NCBI RefSeq assembly: GCF_000591415.1
Contig: NZ_JEMF01000017.1
Span: 1-34,921, forward strand
Length of the DNA stretch: 34,921 nt
Direction: 5' to 3'
Source: Cobetia crustatorum
GTDB taxonomy: Bacteria; Pseudomonadota; Gammaproteobacteria; Pseudomonadales; Halomonadaceae
The translations under genes were made by a program, and so were the position numbers. Below the pieces are notes generated by a model. The model was not told the origin of the DNA and did not search any database. It saw nothing but the letters and a program-made list of their open reading frames with translations. Positions 24,010 through 34,921 of the stretch are shown here, piece after piece. Positions within the stretch are counted from its first letter, which is position 1; each line of letters begins with the position of its first letter.

Positions 24010-25320
24010 TTAAAACTGATCTTCTTCAGTAGAGCCTGTCAGTGCGGTGACAGAAGAGTTGCCGCCCTGAATGACGTTGGTCATGTCATCGAAGTAGCCG
24101 GTACCGACTTCCTGCTGGTGCGCCACGAAGGTGTAGCCCTTCTCGGCGGCTGCGAATTCAGCTTCCTGCACTTTCTCGACATAGTGCTTCATGCCTTCGC
24201 CACGTGCGTAGTCATAAGCGAGATCGAACATGCCGAACCACATGTTGTGAATGCCGGCCAGCGTGATGAATTGGTACTTGTAGCCCATATCGGACAGTTC
24301 CTGTTGGAACTTGGCGATGGTGGCGTCGTCGAGGTTCTTCTTCCAGTTGAAGGAAGGAGAGCAGTTGTAGGCCAGCAGCTGGTCCGGGTATTCCTTTTTG
24401 ATCGCGTCGGCGAATCGACGTGCTTCTTCAAGATCCGGCTTGGCAGTTTCACACCAGATAAGGTCAGAGTACGGGGCGTAGGCCAGTCCGCGAGAGATGG
24501 CCTGATCGAGACCGGCATTGACGCGGTAGAAGCCTTCGTTGGAGCGCTCACCGGTCAGGAAGGGCTTGTCGTAATCATCCACGTCAGAGGTGATCAGGTC
24601 GGCAGCGTTGGCGTCGGTACGCGCGATCACCAGCGTCGGCACACCGGCGACGTCAGCAGCGAGACGCGCGGCGACCAGCTTCTGCACGGCTTCCTGTGTC
24701 GGTACCAATACCTTGCCGCCCATGTGGCCACATTTCTTGACTGAGGCCAGCTGATCTTCGAAATGTACGCCGGAGGCACCAGCCCGAATCATCGCCGTCA
24801 TCAGCTCGTAGCCGTTCAGCACACCACCGAAGCCTGCTTCAGCGTCAGCCACGATCGGCGCGAAGTAATCGACGAAGCCTGCATCACCCGGGTTGCCACC
24901 TTTGTGCCACTGAATCTGGTCAGCACGACGGAAGGTGTTGTTGATGCGCTTGACCACAGTAGGCACGGAATCAACCGGATACAGTGATTGATCGGGGTAC
25001 ATGGCTTCGCTGGTGTTGTTATCAGCGGCAACCTGCCAACCGGAAAGGTAGATAGCTTCGATACCTGCCTTGACCTGTTGCATGGCTTGGCCACCGGTCA
25101 GTGCGCCCAGGCAGTTGACGTAGCCTTTCTTGGCATCACCATTCACCAGCCTCCACAGTTTTTCGGCACCGCGAGTCGCCAGGGTATTAGCTTCAGGTAC
25201 AGAACCGCGCAGCCGCACGACATCTTCGGCGGAGTAAGGGCGAGTAACGTCCTTCCAACGCGGATTCTCGGCCCAGTCCTTTTCGATTGCGGCAATCTGA
25301 TCGGCACGTGATTGACTCAT
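24010..25320 (-). CDS. aceA: Isocitrate lyase
   Basis: Cleaves isocitrate to glyoxylate and succinate, the first step of the glyoxylate shunt, needed for growth on acetate or fatty acids. At 436 residues it matches the short proteobacterial class. The catalytic motif KKCGHMGGK puts the nucleophile at Cys197. The substrate/Mg segments [16 protein letters not shown]-like [22 protein letters not shown] and YNCSPSFNW are all present. The ATG at 25320 has AGGAG eight bases upstream; the frame extends 29 codons further without such a site. It is monocistronic with its own terminator. The 263-base upstream region is AT-rich with an imperfect direct repeat (25522-25554), suggesting a regulated promoter. 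Its competitor enzyme gene icd lies 8 kb away. Confidence 0.97.
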   Translation of the reverse strand: MSQSRADQIAAIEKDWAENPRWKDVTRPYSAEDVVRLRGSVPEANTLATRGAEKLWRLVNGDAKKGYVNCLGALTGGQAMQQVKAGIEAIYLSGWQVAADNNTSEAMYPDQSLYPVDSVPTVVKRINNTFRRADQIQWHKGGNPGDAGFVDYFAPIVADAEAGFGGVLNGYELMTAMIRAGASGVHFEDQLASVKKCGHMGGKVLVPTQEAVQKLVAARLAADVAGVPTLVIARTDANAADLITSDVDDYDKPFLTGERSNEGFYRVNAGLDQAISRGLAYAPYSDLIWCETAKPDLEEARRFADAIKKEYPDQLLAYNCSPSFNWKKNLDDATIAKFQQELSDMGYKYQFITLAGIHNMWFGMFDLAYDYARGEGMKHYVEKVQEAEFAAAEKGYTFVAHQQEVGTGYFDDMTNVIQGGNSSVTALTGSTEEDQF

Positions 25321-25521
25321 GATGGCATCTCCTGATGGCTTCGTCGTAGGGCCGTGGCCCCTGGCTTGTCGTGTCTGTTTGTTGTTTCGTGTCTGTGTCT
25401 TTTGCAATCTGTGTCTTGTGAAAGGTGTCGCGGTGCTTTGCTGACAAGGGCAGCCGATAGCTGCGGGTCACGATTGATTGTTCTTGTAGTGTCTTTGCTA
25501 ACTTCTATCGATACTGAGTAC

Positions 25522-25554
25522 TTCTGAGTTATTTTATTTCTAAGTTATTGTTAT
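25522..25554. repeat. Imperfect tandem direct repeat upstream of aceA
   Basis: Two adjacent copies, TTCTGAGTTATTTTAT (25522-25537) and TTCTAAGTTATTGTTAT (25538-25554), lie about 200 bases before the aceA start, just after the end of the 254-aa gene. A regulator or nucleoid-protein site is possible; the function is unknown. Confidence 0.45.
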
Positions 25555-25583
25555 AAATTGAGCTTTCTCTCCCTTACTCAACG

Positions 25584-26348
25584 TCAGGCATAACGGCACA
25601 TGACGTCGTGCATCTCTTTTCTCTCTCCAGACTCTGGAGTCAGTTGAAAGCGTTCTTCGAGTACGCCAAGGCAGTCTGCTTCGGCCGCTGTAGCTGGTAT
25701 TAGTGTGATGCTATCGAGCCACGGCAGCAGGAAGTAGAGGCTTGCTTCCAGTGTGGATACCTCACAATCACTCAAGGTGAGTGCTACTCGGGGAGGGTGG
25801 CCATCCGGTGCCCGAAGGCGCCCAATCAGCTCTCCCCAGCACAGAGCTTCCCGCACGCTGCTGATCTGCTCGATAGCGAGTTCTGCATGACGTTCACCGC
25901 GATGCCGCGCGGTGGCCAGTGTCCAAAAGGCCAGCGGGAGAGGGCGTTTGCCGATGCTCATCCCTGCGACGTCATGTGACAGCCCATTGAGTGTCAGTGC
26001 TGTGTGCTGTTCTGCATTCTTCTCGATGTCTGTTGAACGTTGCGTTGTTGAAGGCTGTGCTGCCGAGCGGCGTGCCATATGCCAACCCTGCATACGTTGG
26101 GTGATCTGCCAGTCAGTGCCAGGTAACTGCCAGCGCTTGTCGCGACTCAGGTGGCAGATTGTCTTTGCCTGCGCTGCCATCGGCTCCGGCGACTGCGGGG
26201 GTAGTAAATCCAGCATCGGCCGCACCAGTTTCATGACACGAGCGCGTATTTCAGGGCACTGCCACTGCTCGGCCAGTGCCGCATCTATCGGCTGCCCAAC
26301 CATGCTAACGAGCGATGTGACCTGCATTCGTGAGTCTGTGTTGGACAT
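25584..26348 (-). CDS. Hypothetical protein, 254 residues
   Basis: I do not recognise this protein. It looks cytosolic: no signal peptide or membrane helix, with many Met, Trp, Leu and Arg residues. It has an N-terminal helical region (PEIRARVMKLVRPMLDLLPP), a middle with TDWQITQRMQGWHMARR, a Ser/Thr/Gln-rich linker near residues 90-115, and a C-terminal part with VREALCWGELIGRLRAPDG and LYFLLPWLDSITLIP. The ATG at 26348 has AGGAG six bases upstream; the frame runs 27 codons further without one. It precedes aceA on the same strand with no clear terminator between, so readthrough into aceA is possible. Two AAAC-N4-GTTT boxes lie upstream at 26471-26532, hinting at TetR/PsrA-type control. Confidence 0.75.
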   Translation of the reverse strand: MSNTDSRMQVTSLVSMVGQPIDAALAEQWQCPEIRARVMKLVRPMLDLLPPQSPEPMAAQAKTICHLSRDKRWQLPGTDWQITQRMQGWHMARRSAAQPSTTQRSTDIEKNAEQHTALTLNGLSHDVAGMSIGKRPLPLAFWTLATARHRGERHAELAIEQISSVREALCWGELIGRLRAPDGHPPRVALTLSDCEVSTLEASLYFLLPWLDSITLIPATAAEADCLGVLEERFQLTPESGERKEMHDVMCRYA

Positions 26349-26470
26349 GGGAGTCTCCTGAACGGCGCGGCGCCAAACGAGGCGATACTTTATGCGGCAG
26401 TGCAGCGTAATATTCTTGGCCTCTAGCATCCGCCTGAAATCATCCGTTGTCTTTCATTCCTTGGTCGTAT

Positions 26471-26486
26471 TAAAACGTTTGTTTTA
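26471..26486. promoter_or_regulatory. Candidate TetR/PsrA-like operator 1
   Basis: TAAAAC-GTTT-GTTTTA is a perfect 6-4-6 inverted repeat, 123 bases upstream of the 254-residue gene. It fits the general AAAC-N4-GTTT form known for PsrA-type fatty-acid-responsive TetR repressors (family knowledge). Binding here is inference. Confidence 0.4.
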
Positions 26487-26520
26487 TTTTGGTTTCAACG
26501 CTGCTGAAAAACGTGCAGTG

Positions 26521-26532
26521 AAACGGTTGTTT
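26521..26532. promoter_or_regulatory. Candidate TetR/PsrA-like operator 2
   Basis: AAAC-GGTT-GTTT repeats the form of the first box, its centre 48 bp away. A third inverted repeat, TTTCA-N7-TGAAA, lies between them near 26492-26508. No gene is visible elsewhere in the 26349-26689 gap, which ends in the GNAT gene's terminator. Confidence 0.35.
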
Positions 26533-26636
26533 TAATTCGCTTCAATATCGCCATGATGCCAGTGTTCATGGGCAGTATGGAATGATGACTTGGTCATGAA
26601 CTGCGTTGTAGTTCGACTACAAGATTATTGAAGGCA

Positions 26637-26672
26637 CAAAAAAACCGACCCCCAAGGGGGTCGGTTTTTTTG
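26637..26672 (-). terminator. Rho-independent terminator after GNAT gene
   Basis: AACCGACCCCC (26643-26653) pairs perfectly with GGGGGTCGGTT (26656-26666) around AA, flanked by seven or more A's on one side and T's on the other. It is very strong and able to act in either direction, and lies 18 bases past the GNAT stop. Confidence 0.93.
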
Positions 26673-26689
26673 CTAATCAGCGCTAAAAT

Positions 26690-27121
26690 TCAGTTCAGAA
26701 TCAAGCGCATGCTGCGGTGCGGTATGCCGGCATCGATAAACTCGTCACCGAAGGCCGTGAAGCCCAGGCGTTGATAAAAATCCAGTGCGTGGGTCTGGGC
26801 ATCGAGCACAACCTCGGCATGGCCAAGCTGACACGCTGTATGGATACAGGCTTCCATCAGCCGCTGGCCAAGGCCTAAGCCACGGGCTTCAGAGAGCACG
26901 GCAACACGGCCAACATGGCCATCCGGTAGCAGGCGTGCAGTGCCGACTGCACGGCCTTCGAGACGCACGAGGAAGTGTTCGCAATCATCGTCGCGGCCGT
27001 CCCACTCCTCACTCTGCGGGACATGCTGCTCTTCGATGAAGACGATGCGACGAATCTCGCTGGCGTCACTGGACAGGGTCTGCCAGTCGCCGCGCTCCAG
27101 ACTGATCATTGCATCACTCAT
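26690..27121 (-). CDS. GNAT-family N-acetyltransferase
   Basis: A 143-residue single-domain acetyltransferase. The acetyl-CoA-binding motif A is VGRVAVLSEARGLGLGQRLM, with the R-x2-G-x-G loop at residues 80-85. It begins with an N-terminal strand/helix (ISLERGDWQTL ... IRRIVFIEEQHVP) and ends with FYQRLGFTAFGDEFIDAGIPHRSMRL, typical of the YjcF/ElaA-like GNATs. The acceptor is unknown. It starts five bases after the roxA stop, so it is the second gene of a roxA-GNAT operon and its product may act on the translation apparatus (inference only). A strong terminator follows. Confidence 0.92.
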   Translation of the reverse strand: MSDAMISLERGDWQTLSSDASEIRRIVFIEEQHVPQSEEWDGRDDDCEHFLVRLEGRAVGTARLLPDGHVGRVAVLSEARGLGLGQRLMEACIHTACQLGHAEVVLDAQTHALDFYQRLGFTAFGDEFIDAGIPHRSMRLILN

Positions 27122-27126
27122 GGCAC

Positions 27127-28362
27127 TCAGTCCTCTTCGTCCTGCAGGTCACATTCCAGTATCAGGCTGCCACGATTGATCAATGCCGTCAGCAGGCTGA
27201 CCACGGCGGCTCGATCAAGGTCGGCAGTGGTGTAGTCAAGCAACACCGCTGTGAGCTTCTCACCGGAGGAAAGTGTCTCGGCAAGCGCCTGAGTGGCTGG
27301 AATACCGTCGCCATCAACGAATAATGTGCTGCTGCCGTCGTCTGCATGGCGGAAGGCGAAGCGTGAACCCAGGGTACGCACTAGCACACCCTCGTCTTCC
27401 AGATATTCCACTAGCTCTTTCGGCTTGAGCGCTGGTTCACGCGTGGCGAGCTGCTCAAGGTACTTGGGCTGGGTCATGTAGCGCCCGAACCACTGGGCCA
27501 GCTGGGCAGGGTTGTCGAGAGTGTTGAGCAGCAGCTCACGCACACGCTCCAGTGCTGCATCGTCCAGCTCGCCAGCATCGGCGACCGGCGCCATGCCAGC
27601 ATCGCGATAGCGCAGCGATTCCGGCAGGCTGGCACCTAGATAGTCAGCGTAGGAGGTGATGACTTCATCGGCAGAAGGCGCGCGGAAGCCGACGGAGATG
27701 GTCATGCAATCATCGGACTGGCTGACACCGTGGTGTGCCAGGCGCGGCGGGACATAGAGCATGTCGCCCGGCTCCAGCACCCAATCATCGCCCGGCGTGA
27801 CCTCGAAGTGCCTGAGGATGCGCAGGTCGATACCGTCGATGATCTCGGCATCTTCTCCCAGCATGCCGCCCAGCTGCCAGTGACGCTGACCTTGGGCTTG
27901 CAGCAGGAAGACATCGTAGTTGTCGAGGTGCGGGCCGACGCTGCCACCGGTCGGCGCGTAGCTGATCATGATGTCATCGAGACGCCAGCGCGGCAGGAAG
28001 GTGAACGGCTCGAACAATGCCGCAACGTCCGGCACATAGTGGTCCACGGCTTGTACCAGCAGGCTCCACTGGCTGTCGGCCTTGGCATCGAGACGCGTAA
28101 AGGTGGCGTCATCGAAGGGGCCGTGGCTGACCTGCCATGCCTTGTCAGGGCCATTCTCTTCGACGAGACGTGCCTCGATACCGTCTTCGCAGGCCAGGCC
28201 GGCCAGTTCGTCGGCTTCCAGCGGCATCTCAAAGTCTGCAAAGGCGCCGCGGATCAGCAGCGGCTTCTGCTGCCAGTAGTCGCGCAGGAATTCACGGATG
28301 CTCAGGCCGCCCAACAGCGCCAGTGGCGTGTCGGTGTTGCGGGGGGCGGGGGATGTGCTCAT
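27127..28362 (-). CDS. roxA: Cupin-type 2-oxoglutarate oxygenase, ribosomal protein uL16 arginine hydroxylase (YcfD)
   Basis: A 411-residue JmjC/cupin dioxygenase. Family member YcfD of E. coli hydroxylates an arginine of ribosomal protein L16 using Fe(II), oxygen and 2-oxoglutarate. The N-terminal segment FLRDYWQQKPLLIRGAF matches the family start. The iron ligands are His145 and Asp147 in GPHLDNYDVF, and a distal His (His210 or His211 in RLAHHGVSQ). The C-terminal part is a winged-helix-like region. It is about 40 residues longer than E. coli YcfD. GAGAGG lies six bases before the ATG. It heads a two-gene unit with the GNAT gene and lies next to purB, the same neighbourhood where this gene sits in enterobacteria. 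Confidence 0.93.
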   Translation of the reverse strand: MSTSPAPRNTDTPLALLGGLSIREFLRDYWQQKPLLIRGAFADFEMPLEADELAGLACEDGIEARLVEENGPDKAWQVSHGPFDDATFTRLDAKADSQWSLLVQAVDHYVPDVAALFEPFTFLPRWRLDDIMISYAPTGGSVGPHLDNYDVFLLQAQGQRHWQLGGMLGEDAEIIDGIDLRILRHFEVTPGDDWVLEPGDMLYVPPRLAHHGVSQSDDCMTISVGFRAPSADEVITSYADYLGASLPESLRYRDAGMAPVADAGELDDAALERVRELLLNTLDNPAQLAQWFGRYMTQPKYLEQLATREPALKPKELVEYLEDEGVLVRTLGSRFAFRHADDGSSTLFVDGDGIPATQALAETLSSGEKLTAVLLDYTTADLDRAAVVSLLTALINRGSLILECDLQDEED

Positions 28363-28569
28363 GCAGAACCTCTCGAACGCGAGCAGCGGCCAGTCAGGCG
28401 ACCACTTGTCTCACGATAACGTCGGTGAAGCCGCCACTCGAAGGCAGACGGCGATGCGATTCAGACGTGTACACGGCGTGATGTGCACATTCTTGATCTC
28501 ACCACTGCCCATGCGGGCACGGCAGCGGTAGTGAATTCGGTGTTGGAGCTATGGCGAAAAGCATAATGC

Positions 28570-28599
28570 ACGACGCCGGAGCACAGGCCCCGGCGTCGT
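28570..28599 (-). terminator. Hairpin terminator after purB
   Basis: ACGACGCCGG (28570-28579) pairs perfectly with CCGGCGTCGT (28590-28599). On the minus strand a modest TTTT stretch follows some bases later, so it is a moderately convincing terminator 25 bases past the purB stop. Confidence 0.7.
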
Positions 28600-28623
28600 C
28601 TGGCATGCTGCGATCAGGCTGGC

Positions 28624-30775
<2,152 letters not shown>

Positions 30776-30779
<4 letters not shown>

Positions 30780-31945
30780 TGCGCGGCGGACTCCTGGGGG
30801 CCGGAGGTCGGGGCAGAGGCTTCTGCCACGAGTTTCCAGGCAGCATCGATCACGCCGCCGCCCAGACAGATGTCACCGAGATAGAACACGGCAGACTGGC
30901 CGGGTGTCACGGCGCGTTGTGGCTCGTCAAAGCGCACTTCGACATGCTGACCGTCGTTGATGATCAGCGTCGCGCCTTGATCTTCCTGGCGATAACGATT
31001 CTTGCAGCGGATGCGCAGTTCGCCATTGGCGTCGGCCTGCGGCGGTTCCCCCGCCACCCAGTCGACGGCTTCGGTACTCAGCGCCTGGGTATAGAGCAAG
31101 TCATGATGCTTGCCTTGTACGGCGATCAGCACATTGCGCTCAAGGTCCTTGGCGCACACGAACCACGGCGCATCGGGATAGCGCTTGAGACCGCCGATGC
31201 CCAAACCCTGGCGCTGACCGAGGGTGTAGTACATCAGGCCCATGTGCTCGCCGATCACGTCACCGTCAGGCGTTTCGATCTTGCCGGGCTGGGCGGGCAG
31301 GTACTGCTTCAGGAAATCGGCAAAGCGACGCTCGCCGATGAAGCAGATGCCGGTGGAATCCTTCTTGCGCGCGGTGATCAGCGCGTGCTTCTCGGCGATG
31401 GTGCGCACTTCGTGTTTCTCCAGCTCGCCGACCGGGAACAGCGTGCGTTCGATGGCCGCTTGTGGCACGGCGTGCAGGAAGTAGCTTTGATCCTTGTTGG
31501 CATCCAGCCCCTTGAGCAGGCGCGGACGGCCGTCGCGCTCGCCACCACGCACGTAGTGGCCCGTCGCGATCAGCTTGGCACCCAGCATCTCTGCGTATTC
31601 AAGGAAGACCTTGAACTTGATTTCGCGGTTGCAAAGGATGTCAGGGTTCGGCGTGCGGCCCGCCTTGTATTCGGCCAGGAAGTGCTCGAAGACGTTGTCC
31701 CAGTATTCCGAGGCAAAGTTGGCGGTATGCAGCTTGATGCCCAGCTTGTCGCAGACAGCTTGAGCATCGGCCAGGTCTTCGATGGCGGTGCAGTATTCGC
31801 TACCGTCGTCTTCGTCCCAGTTCTTCATGAACAGGCCTTCGACGTGGTAGCCCTGCTCCATCAACAACAGGGCAGAGACGGAGGAGTCGACACCGCCGGA
31901 CATGCCGACGATGACCTTGGTTCCGGTACCGGTTTCAGCGGTCAT
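30776..31945 (-). CDS. mnmA: tRNA-specific 2-thiouridylase
   Basis: Inserts sulfur at position 2 of the wobble uridine (U34) in tRNAs for Lys, Glu and Gln, using ATP and persulfide from the Tus relay. It has the PP-loop GMSGGVDSS at residues 14-22, catalytic Cys105 in [12 protein letters not shown] and catalytic Cys201 in [12 protein letters not shown]. At 389 residues it has normal length. I prefer ATG 31945, with GAGAG about five bases upstream, over the in-frame GTG 31960, which lacks a ribosome site. It is followed by hflD with a 4-base overlap. The 224-base gap to nudJ holds no gene. Confidence 0.96.
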
Positions 31946-32169
31946 CAGTTCTCTCGTCACCCGCGCGGCCGCGGGTTGTCACAAACAGGTGAGGCGGCGG
32001 ACCTTGCGTGAGGCAGGCGTCGCGTAATTGGGCGGGATTATACCTGAAGGCGGGGGTGGGATTCACCCCGCAGACCGTGTCCCTTGCTGCGCAATGGCCA
32101 AGCACTGGCGCATTGATGTGCGGTCAGTCGTGTCTGGCGCTCGGCCTTGCGCGCTTTTGGGGAGGGTGG

Positions 32170-32619
32170 TCAGTCGTGGATGACATCCAACGGAAAGCGT
32201 TTGCCGCGCTGACTGTCGCGAATACGACGTGTCACCAGCGGGCTGCGCAAGCGGCCCATCGCTTCCAGCTGCTCTATCTCCTCAAGCGTCAGCCAGTGCG
32301 TCCTGGTGATGTCAGGGTCCAGTGGCGTGCACAGAAACTCGAGCGCGGCGGCCTCAAAGCTGTGGGAGTGATAGTGCGTGCCATCATCCGCGACATGCAC
32401 GTAGAGGCCGAGGTAGCCGGTCAGCAATACACGCCAGGCCGTTTCCTCGCGAACCTCACGCTGCACGGCGTCGATGATGCGCTCGTTTGGCTCGATATGG
32501 CCGGCAGGCTGATTGAATAGGGTGTAGGGGCCGCCCTTGTCTTCTTCAACGATCAGGTAGCTTCCCGCACGTTCCACGACACAAGCGACGGTGGCATTCG
32601 GTGTCCAACGAGTGGTCAT
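32170..32619 (-). CDS. nudJ: Nudix hydrolase, NudJ-like
   Basis: A 149-residue Nudix protein. E. coli NudJ, at the same chromosomal place, is a phosphatase acting on thiamine-pyrophosphate intermediates and nucleoside di/triphosphates. The Nudix box runs from Gly40 (GHIEPNE...REVREE, Glu58-Glu59 binding metal). The usual Gly near the end of the box is replaced: REVREETAW has Ala61-Trp62 where the consensus has Gly and an aliphatic residue. AAGGAAG lies five bases before the ATG. The start overlaps the rluE stop by one base (TGATG), so translation is coupled. The order rluE-nudJ-mnmA is the conserved one. Confidence 0.93.
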   Translation of the reverse strand: MTTRWTPNATVACVVERAGSYLIVEEDKGGPYTLFNQPAGHIEPNERIIDAVQREVREETAWRVLLTGYLGLYVHVADDGTHYHSHSFEAAALEFLCTPLDPDITRTHWLTLEEIEQLEAMGRLRSPLVTRRIRDSQRGKRFPLDVIHD

Positions 32620-33335
32620 CAGGACTTCCTTCCCTTGGGCGGAGTGGTTGAGCGGCGGCCATTGGCGTGCGGCTTTCCAGCAGTACGTTTGGCGGAACCC
32701 GTCTTTCCAGAGCTCACTTTGCCAGCACCGGCCTTGTGGCAAGCAGGTGGGCGTTCGTTACGTGAACGTTCGTCACGTGATGCCGCGGGCAGCTCGACTT
32801 CCTCACTACGCCATTCGCCCGGCGCCAGGCCATCGAGCTTCCATGGCCCGATAGCGGCGCGAATAAGTCGCAGCGTGGGCAAACCGACGTGGGCAGTCAT
32901 CCTGCGCACCTGACGATTGCGCCCTTCGCTGATCACGATCTCCAGCCAGTGGGTCGGAATGCTCGCGCGAAAGCGCACAGGGGGTTGCCTGTCTGGCAAC
33001 GTGGGCGGGTCAATATGCTTCACCTTGGCAGGGCGAGTCATGCCATCCTTGAGCTCTACACCGGCGCTTAGTTGGGCAATCGCCTGCTCATCAGGGGCAC
33101 CCTCTACCTGTACCCAGTAGGTCTTGGGTTGCTTCTTTTTCGGATGGGCAATCTGGTGGGAGAGCGCGCCATCACTGGTCAATAGCAGCAATCCCTCCGA
33201 ATCATAGTCGAGGCGTCCGGCAGCATAGATGTCCGGTACGTCGATGAAGTCGGCGAGCGTCTGGCGCTGCTTGTCGCGGTCAGTAAACTGCGTTAGAACG
33301 CGGTAGGGCTTGTGTAGCAGATATATGAGAGACAT
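32619..33335 (-). CDS. rluE: 23S rRNA pseudouridine synthase E (RsuA family)
   Basis: A 238-residue RsuA/RluE-type pseudouridine synthase; E. coli RluE isomerises U2457 of 23S rRNA. The catalytic Asp is Asp43 in AAGRLDYDSEGLLLLTSDG. The downstream motifs KTYWVQVEGAP, ISEGRNRQVRRMTAHVGLPTLRL and the closing LAPGEWR are intact. There is no N-terminal S4 domain, as expected for RluE. Oddly, residues about 187-238 form a Lys/Arg/Ser/Gly-rich tail beyond the catalytic fold, probably disordered and RNA-binding. It is divergent from icd and heads the rluE-nudJ unit. Position and motifs favour RluE over other RsuA-family members. Confidence 0.92.
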   Translation of the reverse strand: MSLIYLLHKPYRVLTQFTDRDKQRQTLADFIDVPDIYAAGRLDYDSEGLLLLTSDGALSHQIAHPKKKQPKTYWVQVEGAPDEQAIAQLSAGVELKDGMTRPAKVKHIDPPTLPDRQPPVRFRASIPTHWLEIVISEGRNRQVRRMTAHVGLPTLRLIRAAIGPWKLDGLAPGEWRSEEVELPAASRDERSRNERPPACHKAGAGKVSSGKTGSAKRTAGKPHANGRRSTTPPKGRKS

Positions 33336-33390
33336 GGTTTAGACTTTTGTCGCGGCTGCCGTATAAGCCTACTGTGAGAAGCGGCACGGG

Positions 33391-33399
33391 TGCTATACT
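33391..33399 (+). promoter_or_regulatory. Extended -10 promoter of icd
   Basis: TGCTATACT gives an extended -10 (TG at 33391-33392 and TATACT at 33394-33399), about 37 bases before the icd start. The -35 region is poor, as expected for extended -10 promoters. It lies in the rluE/icd divergent gap. Confidence 0.55.
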
Positions 33400-33435
33400 C
33401 GCGCCTCCACTGAATCCATGACAGGGGAGTTATCA

Positions 33436-34698
<1,263 letters not shown>

Positions 34699-34717
34699 AA
34701 CTCTGCGTTAGTCTGAA

Positions 34718-34735
34718 ATGCTGAATTTTCAGCAT
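34718..34735 (+). other. Small hairpin after icd
   Basis: ATGCTGAA (34718-34725) pairs with TTCAGCAT (34728-34735) around TT, 20 bases past the icd stop. It is AT-rich and without a T-run, so probably a 3'-end stabiliser ahead of the main terminator. Confidence 0.45.
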
Positions 34736-34760
34736 CAGGCGTATGCAAAAGTTTCAGCAG

Positions 34761-34790
34761 AAGGCCCCCGGACATGTCCGGGGGCCTTCT
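34761..34790 (+). terminator. Rho-independent terminator after icd
   Basis: AAGGCCCCCGGAC (34761-34773) pairs perfectly with GTCCGGGGGCCTT (34776-34788) around AT, followed by CTTGCG. It is a very stable GC stem with a short U-tract. Confidence 0.85.
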
Positions 34791-34815
34791 TGCGTCTGGG
34801 GCAGCTTTCTCGATA

Positions 34816-34921
34816 TCAATGCCTGCGACAAACAGTCAGATGCTTGGTCAGATGCACATCAATCGGCTTATATGAGGCGGTATCCGTGAGCAACGCTTGC
34901 AACATGCCCGAGATGCCCTCA
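34816..34921 (-). CDS. Possible 3' end of a gene running off the window
   Basis: On the minus strand a frame is open from the window edge to TGA at 34816-34818 (about 34 codons, with EGISGMLQALL early and HLTVCRRH at the end). I recognise no family. The frame is too short to prove coding, and the usual icd neighbour cspD would not end like this. Confidence 0.2.
   Translation of the reverse strand, partial: EGISGMLQALLTDTASYKPIDVHLTKHLTVCRRH

Overview
The window looks like chromosomal DNA of a gammaproteobacterium of the Halomonas/Cobetia type (family Halomonadaceae; inferred from gene content, gene order and a mid-50s GC content judged by eye, with no database check). The right end carries a core block known across gammaproteobacteria: icd (+), divergent from rluE, nudJ, mnmA, hflD and purB (-). 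Further left come roxA, a GNAT acetyltransferase and aceA. I see no rRNA, tRNA, CRISPR array, insertion sequence or phage gene.

Layout. 64-5200: a TetR regulator, an RND periplasmic adaptor lipoprotein and an RND permease split by a frameshift. 5457-8083: a large cytosolic protein with DUF1266-type units, also frameshifted. 8449-9054: an NlpC/P60 lipoprotein hydrolase. 9119-11561: a LysR regulator divergent from a YnfM-type MFS transporter. 11665-12399: a hexanucleotide tandem repeat abutting an exported msrA. 12820-19690: an unusual cassette of a TVP38/flavoprotein-disulfide-reductase fusion, a YnjB/YnjC-like ABC importer with no ATPase gene, a YnjF-like CDP-alcohol phosphatidyltransferase and a DUF3047 exported protein. 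19839-23620: slyD, a small membrane protein, an LpxR-like lipid A deacylase, a very AT-rich broken ORF and a frameshifted glycine-zipper protein. 23722-26348: an odd intergenic element, aceA and an unrecognised 254-aa gene with PsrA-like operator candidates upstream. 26690-34698: GNAT, roxA, purB, hflD, mnmA, nudJ, rluE and icd. Strong factor-independent terminators separate most units.

How genes work together. icd and aceA encode the two enzymes competing for isocitrate at the TCA/glyoxylate branch point. mnmA, rluE and roxA modify tRNA, 23S rRNA and a ribosomal protein. The TetR/adaptor/permease set is a typical self-regulated efflux operon that appears broken here. The 12.8-19.7 kb cassette combines membrane-lipid, redox and transport functions and is the best candidate for an undescribed system.

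A recurring oddity: three genes (RND permease, DUF1266 protein, glycine-zipper protein) are each interrupted by what reads as a one-base deletion, and a fourth (AT-rich ORF) by an in-frame TAA. These could be real gene decay or assembly errors; raw reads would decide.
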